Assembly: GCA_025331125.1 (NCBI GenBank)
Contig: JAOALB010000220.1
Span: 1-63,419 of the forward strand
DNA: 63,419 nucleotides
Reading direction: 5' to 3'
DNA from: Mycogone perniciosa
Taxonomy: Eukaryota; Ascomycota; Sordariomycetes; Hypocreales; Hypocreaceae
Shown here: positions 13,809 through 24,900 of the stretch, piece by piece
How the letters are laid out: every line of letters begins with the position of its first letter
Position numbering within the stretch: the first letter of the stretch is position 1
Position numbers and translations under genes: made by a program
The notes under the pieces: model-generated
What the model saw: the letters and a program-made list of their open reading frames with translations, nothing else
The model's database searches: none
What the model was told of the DNA's origin: nothing

Positions 13809-15420
13809 TTATAATTTATTTAATTAAAAATTGCGTTTATTTAAATTATATAATATTATAAAGGTTTTAAGTATAAAGACTTTATAAAGAAACATTTAAA
13901 AAGAATTATAAACGAATAAGTATATAATATATATAAAAGTTTTATTTTAAGATTTAATTTAATTTAATATAGTTAATAATTTAATTAATTTAATTTAACT
14001 ACTTTTATTAATTAAATAAATACTATTTAATAATAGGCTTATTATAAATTAATTAATAGAGGTCTTTAATTAAATTAATTGAATTGAAATTAATAATAAT
14101 AACGGTAATTAATTAGCTGCTACCGCCGCCCTCTTACTCCCTTTTTTCTCTACTCCCTCCTCCTTCATTTAAATCGCCAGCTAAAGATAGTGATACTAGC
14201 TGGCTGCAATTTATATAATTCTACGGTATTTCCGCAACCTTATTCTCACCCTCGTTATTCTCTTTACCTATCACGCTATAATACTCTCTTTAATTAACCC
14301 TGCTCTTAACCATAATCGAAGAGTCATCGCTATCCCGATCGCTAATGTAAATGACAGGAATGGATTTATGGCCGGATCCGGAATCAACACTCATTTGTAT
14401 GATTTCATCAGCTAGATTTTATGTATTTAAGTAGCAGCTTTTCCCACCTAACTTGGGATCAGCAAGAGTATCGAGTTCTATTATTTTTGAGTTATCTATG
14501 TGCCCTTATACTGTTGATCTGTGATTGATAGTTAATGATTCGAGGTGCAACTGACTTGGAGCAACTATGGCACCATTTACTGAGAAAAGTCGTTTGGGCT
14601 GAGCCGACATCAGGGGTACTAAGAGAATATCGATAGCTATTCAGGAAAGATGAGGGTATTCCTCCTACTTTAATATCCTATATTAGAATAGATCGCTTAC
14701 TTGATAGTCGTTTAAATAAGTATCCAAAATCCAGCGGTCAAACTCATCCTCGGGTGCGTTAGTATCAATAATCCAATCGATAAGATATTGTTGGAATGCC
14801 TCTTTCATAAAGTTCGTCTTTCACGCGCTAAATATGGCTTGCTCTTCGAGAGATAGACATTGAGGTTAAACATCGTGTCGATTGACCGTTGCTTAACGGG
14901 GAGAAGAGGGCTTTCTTTACACCTCTTTCGTTTCCGCTTGCCTATCGGATCGTCTAGGCCGTAAGCCTCGTAGAGATAGTATTTAGCGTTTACAATATTA
15001 TAAGCATTAAAAGAAACTAGCTCCTATTTCCTTATATAGCGCTAATATACTTATTTCTTTTACTTTAAATTTATCTATAACTTAATATTAAAACTGTATC
15101 ACTATATTTATAATATAAAAGCTTTAAGGCGCATTATTTTTATATACCTTAGGAATTTTAATTAAAGGAAGTCTTTCTATACTTTATTATTTATTATAAA
15201 AAAGGAGATAAAAAGTTTTTAAAGGCATTAAATAGATTATTTATATTATTATAATTTTTATTTTTATTTTTTTAGTTTATTTAATAATATTTAAAGTATT
15301 ACTTTTTTAAAATAAATACTATTTAATAATTATATTACTAATATTAATTAAATATAAGGATATATCTACTTTATTATACGCTACAAATTCAATAAGCTAG
15401 TCGAACCTTATATTATATAG
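13809..15420. other. Degraded intergenic stretch with one R1 repeat fragment
   Basis: This is partly RIP-like, partly normal DNA. The plus-strand fragment of dispersed repeat R1 at 14372-14531 is listed separately. A minus-strand stretch around 14690-14950 can be read as an open but unrecognised peptide. No gene is supported. Confidence 0.5.
14372..14531 (+). repeat. Dispersed repeat R1, copy 1
   Basis: It shares the ordered words CCGGATCC, CAGCTAGATTT, TATGTATTTAAG, CTTTTCCCACCTAACTTG, GATCAGCAAGAGT, TGCCCTTATACTGTTGATCT and GATTGATAG with copies at 21254-21450 and 53871-54028, and inverted at 24901, 37756 and 41703. No ORF is present. Confidence 0.75.
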
Positions 15421-15860
15421 TTAAAATATTTAGCGGTCGACTAGCGCGTGAATACTCTTTACAAGGAGCTGGTTTAGTAGGCCCTCCAGCTGTAGGCAAA
15501 TAGATGGACCAATTGAAATATGGGACCATTGATCCACTCGGCTGGCAGGGTAAGGATCGTCCAAACCTGGTAAAAGATTCCAACATTGTCTACTATGGAA
15601 AGTGCATGGCCCCAAAACTTGTTGACATCCAATTCGCGATTTATACCACTGAAGTCCATGCTGAACTCGAACATGAAGCTATCGACAGGTACCCAATCAA
15701 CTACACAATTTGCAGTGTACACCAGTTGATCGACAGCACAATCAGGTCATTATCGCCAACAATTCATCAGGGTTCACCATGTAAAGATAATGAGACCAGC
15801 TTCTAATACCATCTTTTATTCTTCCCAACAAACTTCAATCCTAGACTGCCAACTTATTTT
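15421..15860. other. Normal-GC segment with unassigned overlapping ORFs
   Basis: Two overlapping ORFs lie on opposite strands here (15504-15806 plus, 100 codons; 15474-15722 minus, 82 codons). Neither has a recognisable motif, signal peptide or spliced extension that I could support. The composition is normal, so this may be a gene remnant upstream of the KP4-like gene. The strand cannot be decided. Confidence 0.3.
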
Positions 15861-16085
15861 CTTCTTTATATCCAGAGTAGATAAGGAGATGTATCCCCCT
15901 TAATACCTATAGTTCCGTGTGAAAACACACAATTGCTATATATCCAGTAATCCATCTACCCTTAACAGAAGAGAAACCCACCCTTGTAATATGAAAAACG
16001 AAACCCCGTTCTTCTCTATACCACCAACTATGCCATCAGCTGCAAGTCTGTATGGATCTTACGCTGAAATCCACACTGTTCTCGC

Positions 16086-16478
16086 TCATAACCTCAATCC
16101 GACGATGTTAACAGTCAGCTCTCCATGAGTACTGACGTCGTTGTCTTGCGGGAAGAAGACAGGCACGCTTCCGCAAGCCATGCAGCCGTGCTCCATGAGA
16201 TCTCTGAAAAGCTTCTTAATGAGGTCGCCCTTAATACCGCCGGTGCCCTTCAGGAATGCGCAGTAACGCAGACCCCACGCGAAGCCCGACACGCAGGCGA
16301 TATGGTCTCCATTATTGTACGTCTTTCCATCATCGATGTTGTTGATTGCTGGTAGCATTCGGTTGATAGGGTCGCGGCCCAAACTTGAGCTACAGTCTGA
16401 GCTGCCACGGCAGTTAATGCCGAGGGCAGAAACTGAAGCGCTCAGAGCGACGGTAGCAAGGATCAGTGGGTTATACAT
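16086..16478 (-). CDS. KP4-like small secreted cysteine-rich protein
   Basis: This intronless 130-residue ORF has a clear signal peptide: a hydrophobic run over residues 4-18, with likely cleavage near Ala18-Leu19. The mature part has six cysteines (23, 29, 62, 73, 99, 102) and the family words GINCRGSS, NGDHIACV, HGC and CGSVP, which match the KP4 killer-toxin family. The prototype KP4 comes from an Ustilago double-stranded RNA virus and is known to block calcium channels; many ascomycetes carry chromosomal homologues, some antifungal and some tied to virulence. Role here (competition between fungi or an effector) is inferred from the family. The start is the only ATG preceding the signal peptide. 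No break is seen, so the gene looks intact. It sits alone in a normal-GC island inside RIP-altered DNA. Confidence 0.85.
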   Translation of the reverse strand: MYNPLILATVALSASVSALGINCRGSSDCSSSLGRDPINRMLPAINNIDDGKTYNNGDHIACVSGFAWGLRYCAFLKGTGGIKGDLIKKLFRDLMEHGCMACGSVPVFFPQDNDVSTHGELTVNIVGLRL

Positions 16479-16607
16479 TGTAATGTAATGGTTATAATGA
16501 AAGGCTTAATTTTGAGGGTCTTGAACTTGAGGTATGGGATCTTGAAGGATAGAAGTAGAGTCTTGGTTGTCACTGCATCTCAGCTTCGATGCGGACTCAA
16601 GGTGGGC

Positions 16608-16650
16608 TATATATACACACACACATGCATATATACATATATACATATAT
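16608..16650. repeat. CA/TA microsatellite upstream of the KP4-like gene
   Basis: An alternating TATA, CACA and TACATA run lies 130-170 bp upstream of the start codon of the KP4-like gene (transcribed leftwards). It could affect promoter structure, but that is conjecture. Confidence 0.6.
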
Positions 16651-16689
16651 CGAGTAATAATATAATTCCGTAATATTTAATAAGATATA

Positions 16690-18394
16690 TGGGGAAGGAG
16701 TATAGTCTTTCAGTGCTAGATAGCTTTTATCCAGACTACGGAGTACTGTCGGATAATATCGGAATATAGTAGTAGGAATACGAGATCGACAGCTTTACTT
16801 TTACGGCTAAATGCTATTTAAAGGATTACTTACACAGCTTCTCTTCGTATATAATAATAACGGGGAAGGAAGCCAATTAGCAGGAAAGGGAGGATAAGGA
16901 ATATACACTTTGTGATAATATGTTCAGGCTGATTACATAACAGTATTATCCAACAATTACATAAAGGACTATAGGAGGAGCTCTAGAATTTCACAGACAG
17001 TATCTATTAAACTGCTATACTAGACCAGTAAAAATAAAGTATACATCTTAGTAAGTGTAGCTAATAGTATAGCTTATATTTATGATAAATTTCAGGATCG
17101 ATCCTTTTAACTTGATCCTATTCCTCACAATCTCTTCTCTTTAAAATAAATACTGATTATACTGCTTTCTCCCTTCTGGCCGTAGTTAGCGGGGTTTAAT
17201 GGGATCAGCTGCAGAGAAAAGTATGCTTAAAGACGGGGGTTAGATATAGAAACCCACAAGACCTAAACCAAGAAATTAAGGTTATACGACTACCTATTAA
17301 ATGTGTTAGACTATAAGCTGAAATGGATCCACTTCCACTATTCAATAGAATGCAGACTATTTAATACGAGGTTTAGATTATTACGACATATGCGCGGCTC
17401 CGCAACCCCGACTGCACAGTTTTCTTAAGAGTATGCACGAATCCCAACTGAAAATACTATAGATAATATCCTAAACGCTTCTCTGTTAAAGCCTCTTTAC
17501 AGCACTAATACCTACTAATAGTTTGTAAATCAAGATGTACTACTCTGTAGTCAAGTCCGCGCATTTCATAATACTTTACAATCATATTTATAGATACTAA
17601 GCACTCAGTAGTGTCTACTTTCACCCGTTTTACTGCTGACTTGTTTCCTCTAAGCAATAACAATTAGTGTATTTCCCGGTCCGTATATGTATATAATTAC
17701 GCGTATAATCGTGATGGGTACTACAGATAAGTGCAGTTAGTATATACGATAGATAAGCGCGGCTTCTATGTCGGCAAATATTAGACTTGTAGTGCCCGAT
17801 TTTTCAGCACTCCTGTTTAGTGTATCTGTAGGCTTGAGAGGGGGCCTTAACCGTGCTACGCCCTACTTTTTCGCAGGTTCGGTTTCCTCCCAGCTCGTAA
17901 ACTGGTGCTCCCTGGCCACCCAGCCACCCCGACCACCTAGCCATTTTTCCTAATATTCAATATGTTTACTTTGTTTTCTCGATCAATATAACTTTAAGCC
18001 TTTAAATAGCTATAGAACAGAATATTTAATTAGCTATTAATTGCCTTAATGTCAATCCCGGCGATAAAATTATAACAGTTGCTCGTTAACTTAATGTACC
18101 GCGTAGCCGTCTACGAAGTCGTCTTGCCGGCAACACAGACTTACTAGCCGTCAATACACCAATATAAAACTATCGCAACCAGAAGTCTCCTAACCCGCTG
18201 CGACAGTCGGGGACCTAAGTCATAGCTAGCAGTTCATCACGGCAGACATAGCTATACACGGCAGGCCAGCGAGTCCGCTCTATCTATGGGCTTGAGGCGG
18301 TGAAGGATAGGCCGTTGCTGCCAGTGGGACTAGATCTATATGACTGGCTTTCTGACCTAATATAGTCATGCTCCCGGGCCAGGATATTGTTGAC
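16690..18394. other. Intergenic stretch without a supported gene
   Basis: Mixed composition, with partly RIP-like sequence. Contains the degraded 86-bp-family copy at 17005-17090. A 61-codon ORF at 17768-17953 has no recognisable feature. Nothing else was found. Confidence 0.5.
17005..17090 (+). mobile_element. Degraded copy of the 86-bp TGTCAAA element
   Basis: The order of words TATTAAACTG, TAGACCAGTAAAA, AAAGTATACAT, GTGTAGCTAATAGT and TTATATT matches the intact 86-bp element at 24980-25065 with mostly C-to-T and G-to-A changes. The ends are approximate. Confidence 0.55.
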
Positions 18395-18430
18395 ATATAT
18401 GCCCTTATATTGTTGATCTATGGTTGATAG
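18395..18430 (+). repeat. Dispersed repeat R1, terminal fragment
   Basis: Only the end of R1 is present: ATGCCCTTATATTGTTGATC followed by TTGATAG. It lies 36 bp upstream of the LTR at 18466. Confidence 0.6.
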
Positions 18431-18465
18431 CAAGTTTTGCGCCTTTAGCTGATGCATTAAAATTA

Positions 18466-18858
18466 TGTCACGACCCTACACACCAGTGCACGTGAACACG
18501 GTTAAACCACGGGTCAGTGAACCAATCAGGATTGGATCACGGAAGAACGACAGACTCACGACGTGAGCCATGAGATCACCAGTGAGCCGTCAAGATCACC
18601 AGTGAGCCGTCAAGATCACCAGTGAGCCATTCAGTATACCAACGCTCCTTATGAATCTCCTTTGTATATAAGACTGGATAAGTCACGATCTTTAGTATAG
18701 TTACTTAGACAGTCGTTAACCAAATTACATTCACCAGAACCGCCTGTTCTACAGAATCGTGACTACGCTACCCTGCTCAGTATTCATCCCTGACCTCTCT
18801 GTCAACATAAACCCACGAACCTTGGTTTGACTGTTGAGAATCAACCCGGATCGTCACA
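18466..18858 (+). mobile_element. LTR (393 bp) with an internal 20-bp tandem repeat
   Basis: Starts TGTCACGACCC and ends GGATCGTCACA like the LTR at 13418, and the last 180 bp are nearly identical to it. The 5' half differs and contains a 20-bp unit (GATCACCAGTGAGCCGTCAA) repeated 2.8 times at 18574-18629. The flanks do not match (AATTA before, CTTTT after), so it is either one end of a decayed element or a recombination product between two insertions. No polypurine tract or internal region was recognised next to it. Confidence 0.8.
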
Positions 18859-19256
18859 CTTTTATTTTACCTTTTTATTAAACGTAAAATAATAATAAAA
18901 ATAATCATATAAATAAGAGTAAAAATAGAAATAAAGTTAATAAAATAAAATAATTATATACTTATATAAAGGAAGTATTTTAATATATAAAACTTAATTA
19001 TATAAATTAAAAATAATATTATTAATATTTAATTATTAAAAACGCTAAACTTTAAGAAATAATTTATCAATAATAAATAACTATTATAAATTTATAGAAT
19101 TAGGCTTTACCTGCTTTAAACTTTATATTAAACTTTAAAAGAAATTAACCTTTAAAGGATTTAAAAGAGTTACTTAAAATAAAGCCTTTTAAGCCTTTTA
19201 ATAAAAATACTATCATATTTTAATTATTTTTTATTTAATTATATAATTATTTTACT

Positions 19257-20040
19257 CCTCGATGCCGTGTTATGATTGGTCCGGCAAAATGCACACTCGA
19301 ATACGGAGTACTACATACCTCCAGACGATGCTGTGACCCCGCTGCTCTGTCTTCTGGGTCCACGTCACGACTTCGGCCGGACGATTGAAATGATTTTGAT
19401 GGAATGTCAAACCGCCGGGTGAGTAGGTACCATTTGCGGCCCGCGGTTTCTTTTTGCGACCTGCTTTTGGGGTTGGTGTCGATTAGGTAATAATTTACAG
19501 GCCTGACGCCATTTTTGGCTGTAAAGGCGCACTGTACAGGCCACTATTTATATGGGATGAAATTTCATCCATACATACGTAAACAAACCAAGCAACACTT
19601 CATCAAAGCATGATGGAATCCTCGTGTTTCATTAGCATGTGTGAAGACTTGTTCTTCTGGCGTTTGAACCAGCGCGGCTGGTTCAAAACACGCCGTCTTC
19701 AACTGCAATCAGTAGAATTTGTATTTGACGGAACTCTTGGCTTGCCAATACTTGTTTCGACGTCCTATGTACCATGTGAATCTCGCACGTCATTATCCAC
19801 TTGGGCTTATGATTTCAGCTACAACTTACAACTATGTGAACATAATCAAGACAAGAGCTTATATTAATAGTGTGTCTACGGCCTGCTGGATTGGCTACTT
19901 CAATTTTACTTTGTAGTCCAGTTGGCCCTGCGACATTATACATATCATTGCATTAATCTCAAACTGAAACAAAGTAGTATTTGTGACGGCTGCAGGCTTC
20001 AAGACAACTCACTGCCATTGCGTGTTAACCATAGTCAACA
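19257..20040. other. Start of normal-GC DNA, upstream of the F-box ORF
   Basis: Composition becomes ordinary at 19257. Two small overlapping plus-strand ORFs (19610-19867 and 19719-19916) have no recognisable domain. A perfect hairpin lies at 19663-19687: arms TTTGAACCAGC and GCTGGTTCAAA with a 3-nt loop, inside the first of these ORFs. No gene is supported. Confidence 0.4.
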
Positions 20041-20694
20041 ATGGGCTTCCCGCTTCTTGATGTTCCTATAGATATTTGGTTTGAGATCACTAGTTGGCTG
20101 TCGCCGCACGAGAAGTTGAAGTACTTGAAAGTACATCCTGCCGCTAGGTCGGTATTTGACTATTCCCAAATCAAGCATTTACAACTATGGACAAGCATAT
20201 TCAAAGACTGTTCGTGGGTTGATAGTGCTCTTTCTTATGGTCTATATCCCGTCCTCATAGGCTGCGACCTGGAAAATGTTCTCAACGGCAAGGCGACAAA
20301 CTCGTACCTTACACTGTTTCTAGAGGGAAATACGAATGAGCAATTCCGCAAAGCTGATACTATGGATGCATTTTTCAACTCCCTCAACTCCTCCCAGATC
20401 TCCGTTTACAAAAGAGAAGCAAGATACAAAGCTTTCATATTAAACTTCAGTTTCATTCTGCAGCCTGAAACAGCCATGTATGTGCCTTATGCGAGGCGAT
20501 TATTCAGGGGCGACGGTGTGGAGGAAATAGTGTTTGCGATATTTTACTTAGACAAGGAATCAAAGCTCTTCAAAATAAAGTCCACGATGACAACCGGCAA
20601 TTGTTTAAAGATTACATTGCCGGGAGTTTGTGGAAACCGTGATTGCTTGTTCCAGCTCGCTCAGCCACAAAGGAAAACGCAACTGCTGTTGTAG
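20041..20694 (+). CDS. F-box-like protein (217 aa)
   Basis: Residues 4-40 read as an F-box-like segment: a hydrophobic start LLDVPIDIWFEITSWLSP followed by LKYLKVHPAARSVF, the usual fungal spacing of leucines and prolines. F-box proteins link substrates to SCF ubiquitin ligases; the substrate part here is not recognised and is short. The ATG is preceded by CAACA, a good fungal context, and the frame is open to TAG at 20692. Only about 56 bp separate the stop from the tail of the LINE that ends at 20750, so the 3' end may have been cut by that insertion. No intron is evident. Confidence 0.6.
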   Translation: MGFPLLDVPIDIWFEITSWLSPHEKLKYLKVHPAARSVFDYSQIKHLQLWTSIFKDCSWVDSALSYGLYPVLIGCDLENVLNGKATNSYLTLFLEGNTNEQFRKADTMDAFFNSLNSSQISVYKREARYKAFILNFSFILQPETAMYVPYARRLFRGDGVEEIVFAIFYLDKESKLFKIKSTMTTGNCLKITLPGVCGNRDCLFQLAQPQRKTQLLL

Positions 20695-20939
20695 GTCCTG
20701 ATGTACCTAGATTAGTACCCAATTTAGCCTAAACTGTACTCTGTAGGTACAATACAATACAATTTATTAACACCTGGCGGCTAGGCCGAAAGGGCAACTT
20801 TAGATAGTGTCTGGAGTACAGATGCGTTTCTCAAATTTTACCATAATCTCCCTCAAGCCCATTATCCTTCTTCTGTTTATGCCCTCTTGTGTGCTTTATT
20901 TTTGCGCATTCTCGTGGTTTAGTACATAGTATCCTTAGG

Positions 20940-23205
20940 AAGCTTCTCTTCTCGCCCCAGAGCCTCCTTGATGATTGCTTCAATACCCTCGCGGCAGTCG
21001 ATGTGCCGCTGCACTAAGTCTGCGTTGATGAAAAGAAACAAGATTGGAGATAGAGGGGAGCCTTGAGGCAGGCCTGCCTGTGGCCGGCTGTCCGTTGACT
21101 TGAATTGCTGCTGTGCGCTGCGAGCAGAAGGCCTCTATCCACCGAAGTAGTTTCTCTGGTATTGTCAACCTCAGTAACGGATAGTTCCACATCACGGCAC
21201 ATTCCTTCATTCCAGCAAACATTCCTTGATTCCCAACTAGCTTGCAACAACAGCCGGATCCGTAAGTCAATGACGATATCATGACAGCTAGATTTCATAG
21301 ATCTGGATGGTCGTGATAAATTGGTTAGCAAGTTTTCATGTATTTAAGCAGAAGCTTTTCCCACCTAACTTGAGATCAAAAAGAGTGTCGAATTCTATCA
21401 TTGTATGCACCTGCAAATGAGCCCTCATACTGTTGATCTGGGATTGATAGGTTTGCCTCGAGTTCTCATCCTCTGAATCAACCTCTCTTTGCAGACGCCG
21501 TTGTAAGCTCCTTTAACGTCAAAGCTCACCAAACTGAGGATTCGTCGGCCTCGCCAGGCGGCATACACCTGTTCCTGCAATAGCAGAAGCGCTTGCTCGG
21601 ACGATAGTTGTTTTCGGGCTCTGAAGTGGTTAGTTGGAAGCAGGTCATGTGTCTCTACTGCATGTGGTATTCTCTCTGCAATTACTGACTCTAGCACTTG
21701 CCCAGCGTGGCTAGCAGCGAGATCGGCCGCCAAGCTTTTGCAACTGTATAGTCCTCTTTGCCGCTTCTTAAGTGGAACAATCTTTGCATGCCTCCATTGA
21801 TCAGGCAGTATACCCTCCTCGAGAGATGCGTGAAATATCACCAGCACTTGGTGTTTAACTACCAGCCAAGTGTGTTTCCAGACTATCGCGGGCAGCCCAT
21901 CTTTCCTAGGTGCTTTCCACGATTTCGCCATGAACAGTTGTCGCTTCACTTCTTCCATCGTTAGGTTGGGCATGGGAACGGCTGCACCGCGCTGGGGCCG
22001 CTGTCCCTCATCTTCGATATTCTCCGGTAAAGGGGGAAAGAAGGTGGCCGGGAGTTCTTCAGCTTGTTCCGCGTGGTTGGACACGACTGTCTTGTCGGCT
22101 CTCTTGAGCTGCGGGACTATACCAAATGCCATGTCATCTCTTGATTTCAGGTGCTTGGCTGCTTTCCAGATATTGCTATTGTCCGCTAGAAACCCGTCCC
22201 AATGGGTCTTCTTTTGTTGTCGGATGGCGTTATGGTATTGTTGGGCAGCGCCTTTTGCCGTATCCTCCAGGTCTGGTCTTCTTCGTTCTGCGCGTCTCTC
22301 CGATCGTGCGCGGTCGAGTATGTGTATATCCGACGGAGCTGCGTTAGATCTTTCGACCACCACCGCTTTGCGTACTTTGAGGGCTTGGCTTTCGGTGTTA
22401 GGGCGTGAACCGCCTCTAGCACCACCGACATCAATTTGTCTGTGCCTTCCTCCAATAGAGTGGTCTCCAGTGCTCTTGCAATCCTCGCATTGATCTCTTT
22501 CCAGGGCGCATTCTTAAGAAGACGCTCTTGCTGCTTTGGCATGGGAACGGAGGCATCGAAGATCGTCTCGACCGCCTCGTGGTCTGACCCGTGATTCGTG
22601 TCAAGAACCATGCATTTTATTGTTGATGATGCTAGGTCTTCCGAGGCCAAGACCAGGTCGATCGTTGACTCGTAGTCTCCACCATGCCATGTCTTTGCGC
22701 CCCTGCGGAGCAAGCTATTCAGGCCAGAGTCACCCATCAGATCGATAATCTGATCTGCCTCGCCCCGTCCCTCCAGACATATGTCATCTCCTCCCCATGG
22801 CTGGTCGTGCCGATTGAAGTCTCCCACAATCACCACATCCACCACCTTGCCTGCATTTCGTCTTACATCTGTGACGGCCTTGCGTAGTCTGTCGCACGTG
22901 TCTCGAAGAGCCTGAGCATCTCCTCCTGGCACGTAGACTGATACTACCAAGACCAATCGGTCCGGGAGCCGTATGATAACAACAGCCATGTGCGGCGACT
23001 CAATCGGTACCTGCTCGGCCTCCAATTCCCTGTTCACCCAAAGCATGCTTCGAATCGCCCACCTGCCTTCTCTCCATGTCGATGGAACCATCTTGGTCCA
23101 CCTATGGTGAGCCATAGGTGTAGTGAGTAGCTGGCCCTGGATTCTCCGAGCCTGGGGCTCCTGTATTGCTAGGACTGTCGCGTCCTGAATTTCCATATCG
23201 TTCAT
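20940..23205 (-). pseudogene. LINE ORF2 (endonuclease and reverse transcriptase) remnant
   Basis: Frame 23205-22186 holds the endonuclease: VVIVGDFNRHDQPWGG and SDHEAVETIFD are the Asp-Asn and Asp-His parts of an EEP/APE-like nuclease. Frame 22363-21425 holds linker and fingers of the reverse transcriptase (KSWKAPRKDGLPAIVWK, VSFDVKGAYNGVCKE). A frameshift near 22310 separates them. After the R1 insertion the frame resumes at about 21162 with IPEKLLRWIEAFCSQRTAA and QGSPLSPILFLFINADL. The catalytic YADD region is absent because of the downstream deletion. Confidence 0.8.
21163..21454 (+). repeat. Dispersed repeat R1, copy 2, inserted in the LINE
   Basis: About 292 bp interrupt the LINE reverse transcriptase between the codons for MRTRG and IPEKLLRW. 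The part 21254-21450 carries the R1 words CCGGATCCG, CAGCTAGATTTCAT, CATGTATTTAAG, CTTTTCCCACCTAACTTG and CTCATACTGTTGATCTGGGA. Because both sides of the LINE frame can be rejoined, this copy gives the best view of the R1 insertion limits. No clean target duplication or terminal inverted repeat was found. Confidence 0.7.
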
Positions 23206-23289
23206 TAAGCTGCCATGTACTATATCCTATTTCCTTACGTTGAGTTGCATCATGCGAAATGATCTACACATGTTGGGAAGGATGGAGCT

Positions 23290-24193
23290 TCTGGCAGTTT
23301 CTGCTGAACGGTTCGTGGGGGCCTCCGCATAGTACGCACTTCAAGATCGTTTCCTTGCAGTCGTTGTGGTGATGACCCTCCTTTGCGCACTTTCCGCACA
23401 CTTGCGCCCTTCTTGATCTTCTCCAGATCGAACCTCCTTCTCTACTATCGTTCGAATTGAGCTTGCCGTGATCTGATCGCCTTTTTCCTCGTCCAGGCTA
23501 TCGGCACTATTTAGATATGCGCTGTCGGCTGATGAGAGCGTGCGCACATTGCTGGGTTGGCTCGTGGGCGGCGTTCGTGCCACCCCTACATGTGATGCTT
23601 GTGGTGCTGGTTGTTGTGCGGGCTATAGTGCTGGCTATGAAGGCCTCTAGTTGTTCGCGGACTTGCTTTAATTATTCGTTCACTTGATCCTTAGACTCCT
23701 TCATTTGTTGACGCAGTTCCTGGATCGTATCTTGTTGTTTCTTGGTCACTTCGTTTTGTCTGATTATTGCTTCTTTTAGGCATTTGGTTTCATCTCGGGA
23801 CTCGCTTAGTAGGTCCACGATTCTCCGGAACCATATCCTTCCCTCACTATTGCTGTTGTCGCTTTTCTGAATCTCTTCCCCTTGCTTAGTTCCTCCATTA
23901 GTCAAGGTAGTCTGCGCGGCGTGTTTCGCGCTCTTTTTTGGCTCTTTGGTTGTTTCTTCGGAGCATCGCGACGCGTCTTTTGGTTTTGGCGGAGGCCCTG
24001 TTGCGTGACCAGATCGTGTCTGTGAGAAGCTATTCTGCCCCACCACATTTTCCGCCCCTACCGGCTCGTCCATTCTTGGAGTTTGATCGGTCCCTCTCTG
24101 CTCAACGTTCGCAAGTATTCGTAAATTATTCAACAATCTCGATGCGATTCGCTTCTGGTACAGTTCGGTCCGCCTCACTGTAGGTACATGCAT
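23290..24193 (-). pseudogene. LINE ORF1 (gag-like) remnant
   Basis: The 173-codon frame 24193-23672 ends in a heptad-like segment (KKQQDTIQELRQQMKESKDQ) typical of LINE ORF1 coiled coils. The second frame, 23583-23341, continues in a different register. A zinc-knuckle-like C-x2-C-x3-H-x6-C peptide (CVLCGGPHEPFSRNC) can be read at about 23345-23290. At least one stop and one frameshift separate the parts. Confidence 0.65.
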
Positions 24194-24900
24194 CGGTCGA
24201 ATTGAACAACTGTATCCCTCATTCTACGTATGTTCTTTCACACTGTCCACCAATAGCAACAGCCATACCTTTGTTTTGTGCGACTTTCCGATATGTTTCC
24301 CAAGAGATAAACCATAGGCACTTGCAGATCTCCAAGTGGGCACTTCTTGTTTATTGTTCTATACATACATGGGTATGTATACATATCTTATTGTCGCATT
24401 GCGAAGTAGATAAGACCAGATAACAGCTTTCCTTCGTCACATGTTATTTCACGTGAGTTATTCTATCCTAGCCATTTCCCTACATCGTAAGAAGGGCGGT
24501 TCTGGCCACCTTTCTTTTCTTCTTTCTAGCTTAATCAACTGTGTATGTATTCCCTCAGTAAGCATGACTGTTACTTGCCGCAGCGTGGTCTGACATTTAT
24601 TCCTTCTGTCTAATACATGGGGAAGTACTCCATATTTGTGGATCCAAAATCCCTCATGACTTCCGTCATTCGGCGATATCTCCCGTATCTTCCTTGTTGT
24701 CAGGAAGATACTTATTCCGCCTCCCGAGTTGAATGTTGTGAAATAGATAGACAGTAGATGATTATTAGAGCGTTATCCTGGGCGGACAAGTGTCACGTGG
24801 TGATGGATCGTTAATAGATCAAAACCAGGACCGTGATAGAAAATCGTGACTAGTCCACACTACAGATGAATTTTTTAATCAATGTGTGGTCGTATGTATG

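Larger units (their letters stand above)
1..19256. repeat. AT-rich RIP-degraded repeat block
   Basis: The stretch is dominated by A and T and has almost no ORF above 60 codons. The remaining C bases are mostly in CpT and the remaining G bases mostly in ApG, while CpA and TpG are scarce, as expected after RIP, which turns CpA into TpA. The LTR copy at 12080-12486 and the MITE copy at 8401-8798 show C-to-T and G-to-A differences from intact relatives elsewhere in the window. Between about 76-1800, 1932-8400, 8800-10816 and 10947-12064 nothing could be identified apart from degenerate repeat DNA. The change to ordinary composition at about 19257 is abrupt. A centromere-adjacent or subtelomeric position is possible but not shown. 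Confidence 0.9.
20750..24193 (-). mobile_element. Tad1-like LINE retrotransposon, broken
   Basis: Read leftwards, the element has ORF1 (coiled coil and zinc-knuckle remains), an ORF2 with APE-type endonuclease and reverse transcriptase, a 3' UTR with GCCCTTTCGGCCTAGCCGCC, and an A/T-rich tail of ATTGT repeats ending near 20750. ORF2 carries a frameshift near 22310, an R1 insertion in the reverse transcriptase (21163-21454) and a deletion just after the QGSPLSPILF motif, which joins the remaining reverse transcriptase to the 3' end. It cannot encode its own movement. The Tad1 clade is inferred from the zinc-knuckle/EN/RT order and the tail. Confidence 0.85.

Noticed and set aside
15474..15806. 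Overlapping ORFs on both strands as genes
   Set aside because: Neither strand has motifs, a signal peptide or a consistent gene model, so only the segment is listed.
21870..22493. 207-codon plus-strand ORF
   Set aside because: It is antisense to the LINE endonuclease and reverse transcriptase frames, which carry clear motifs.
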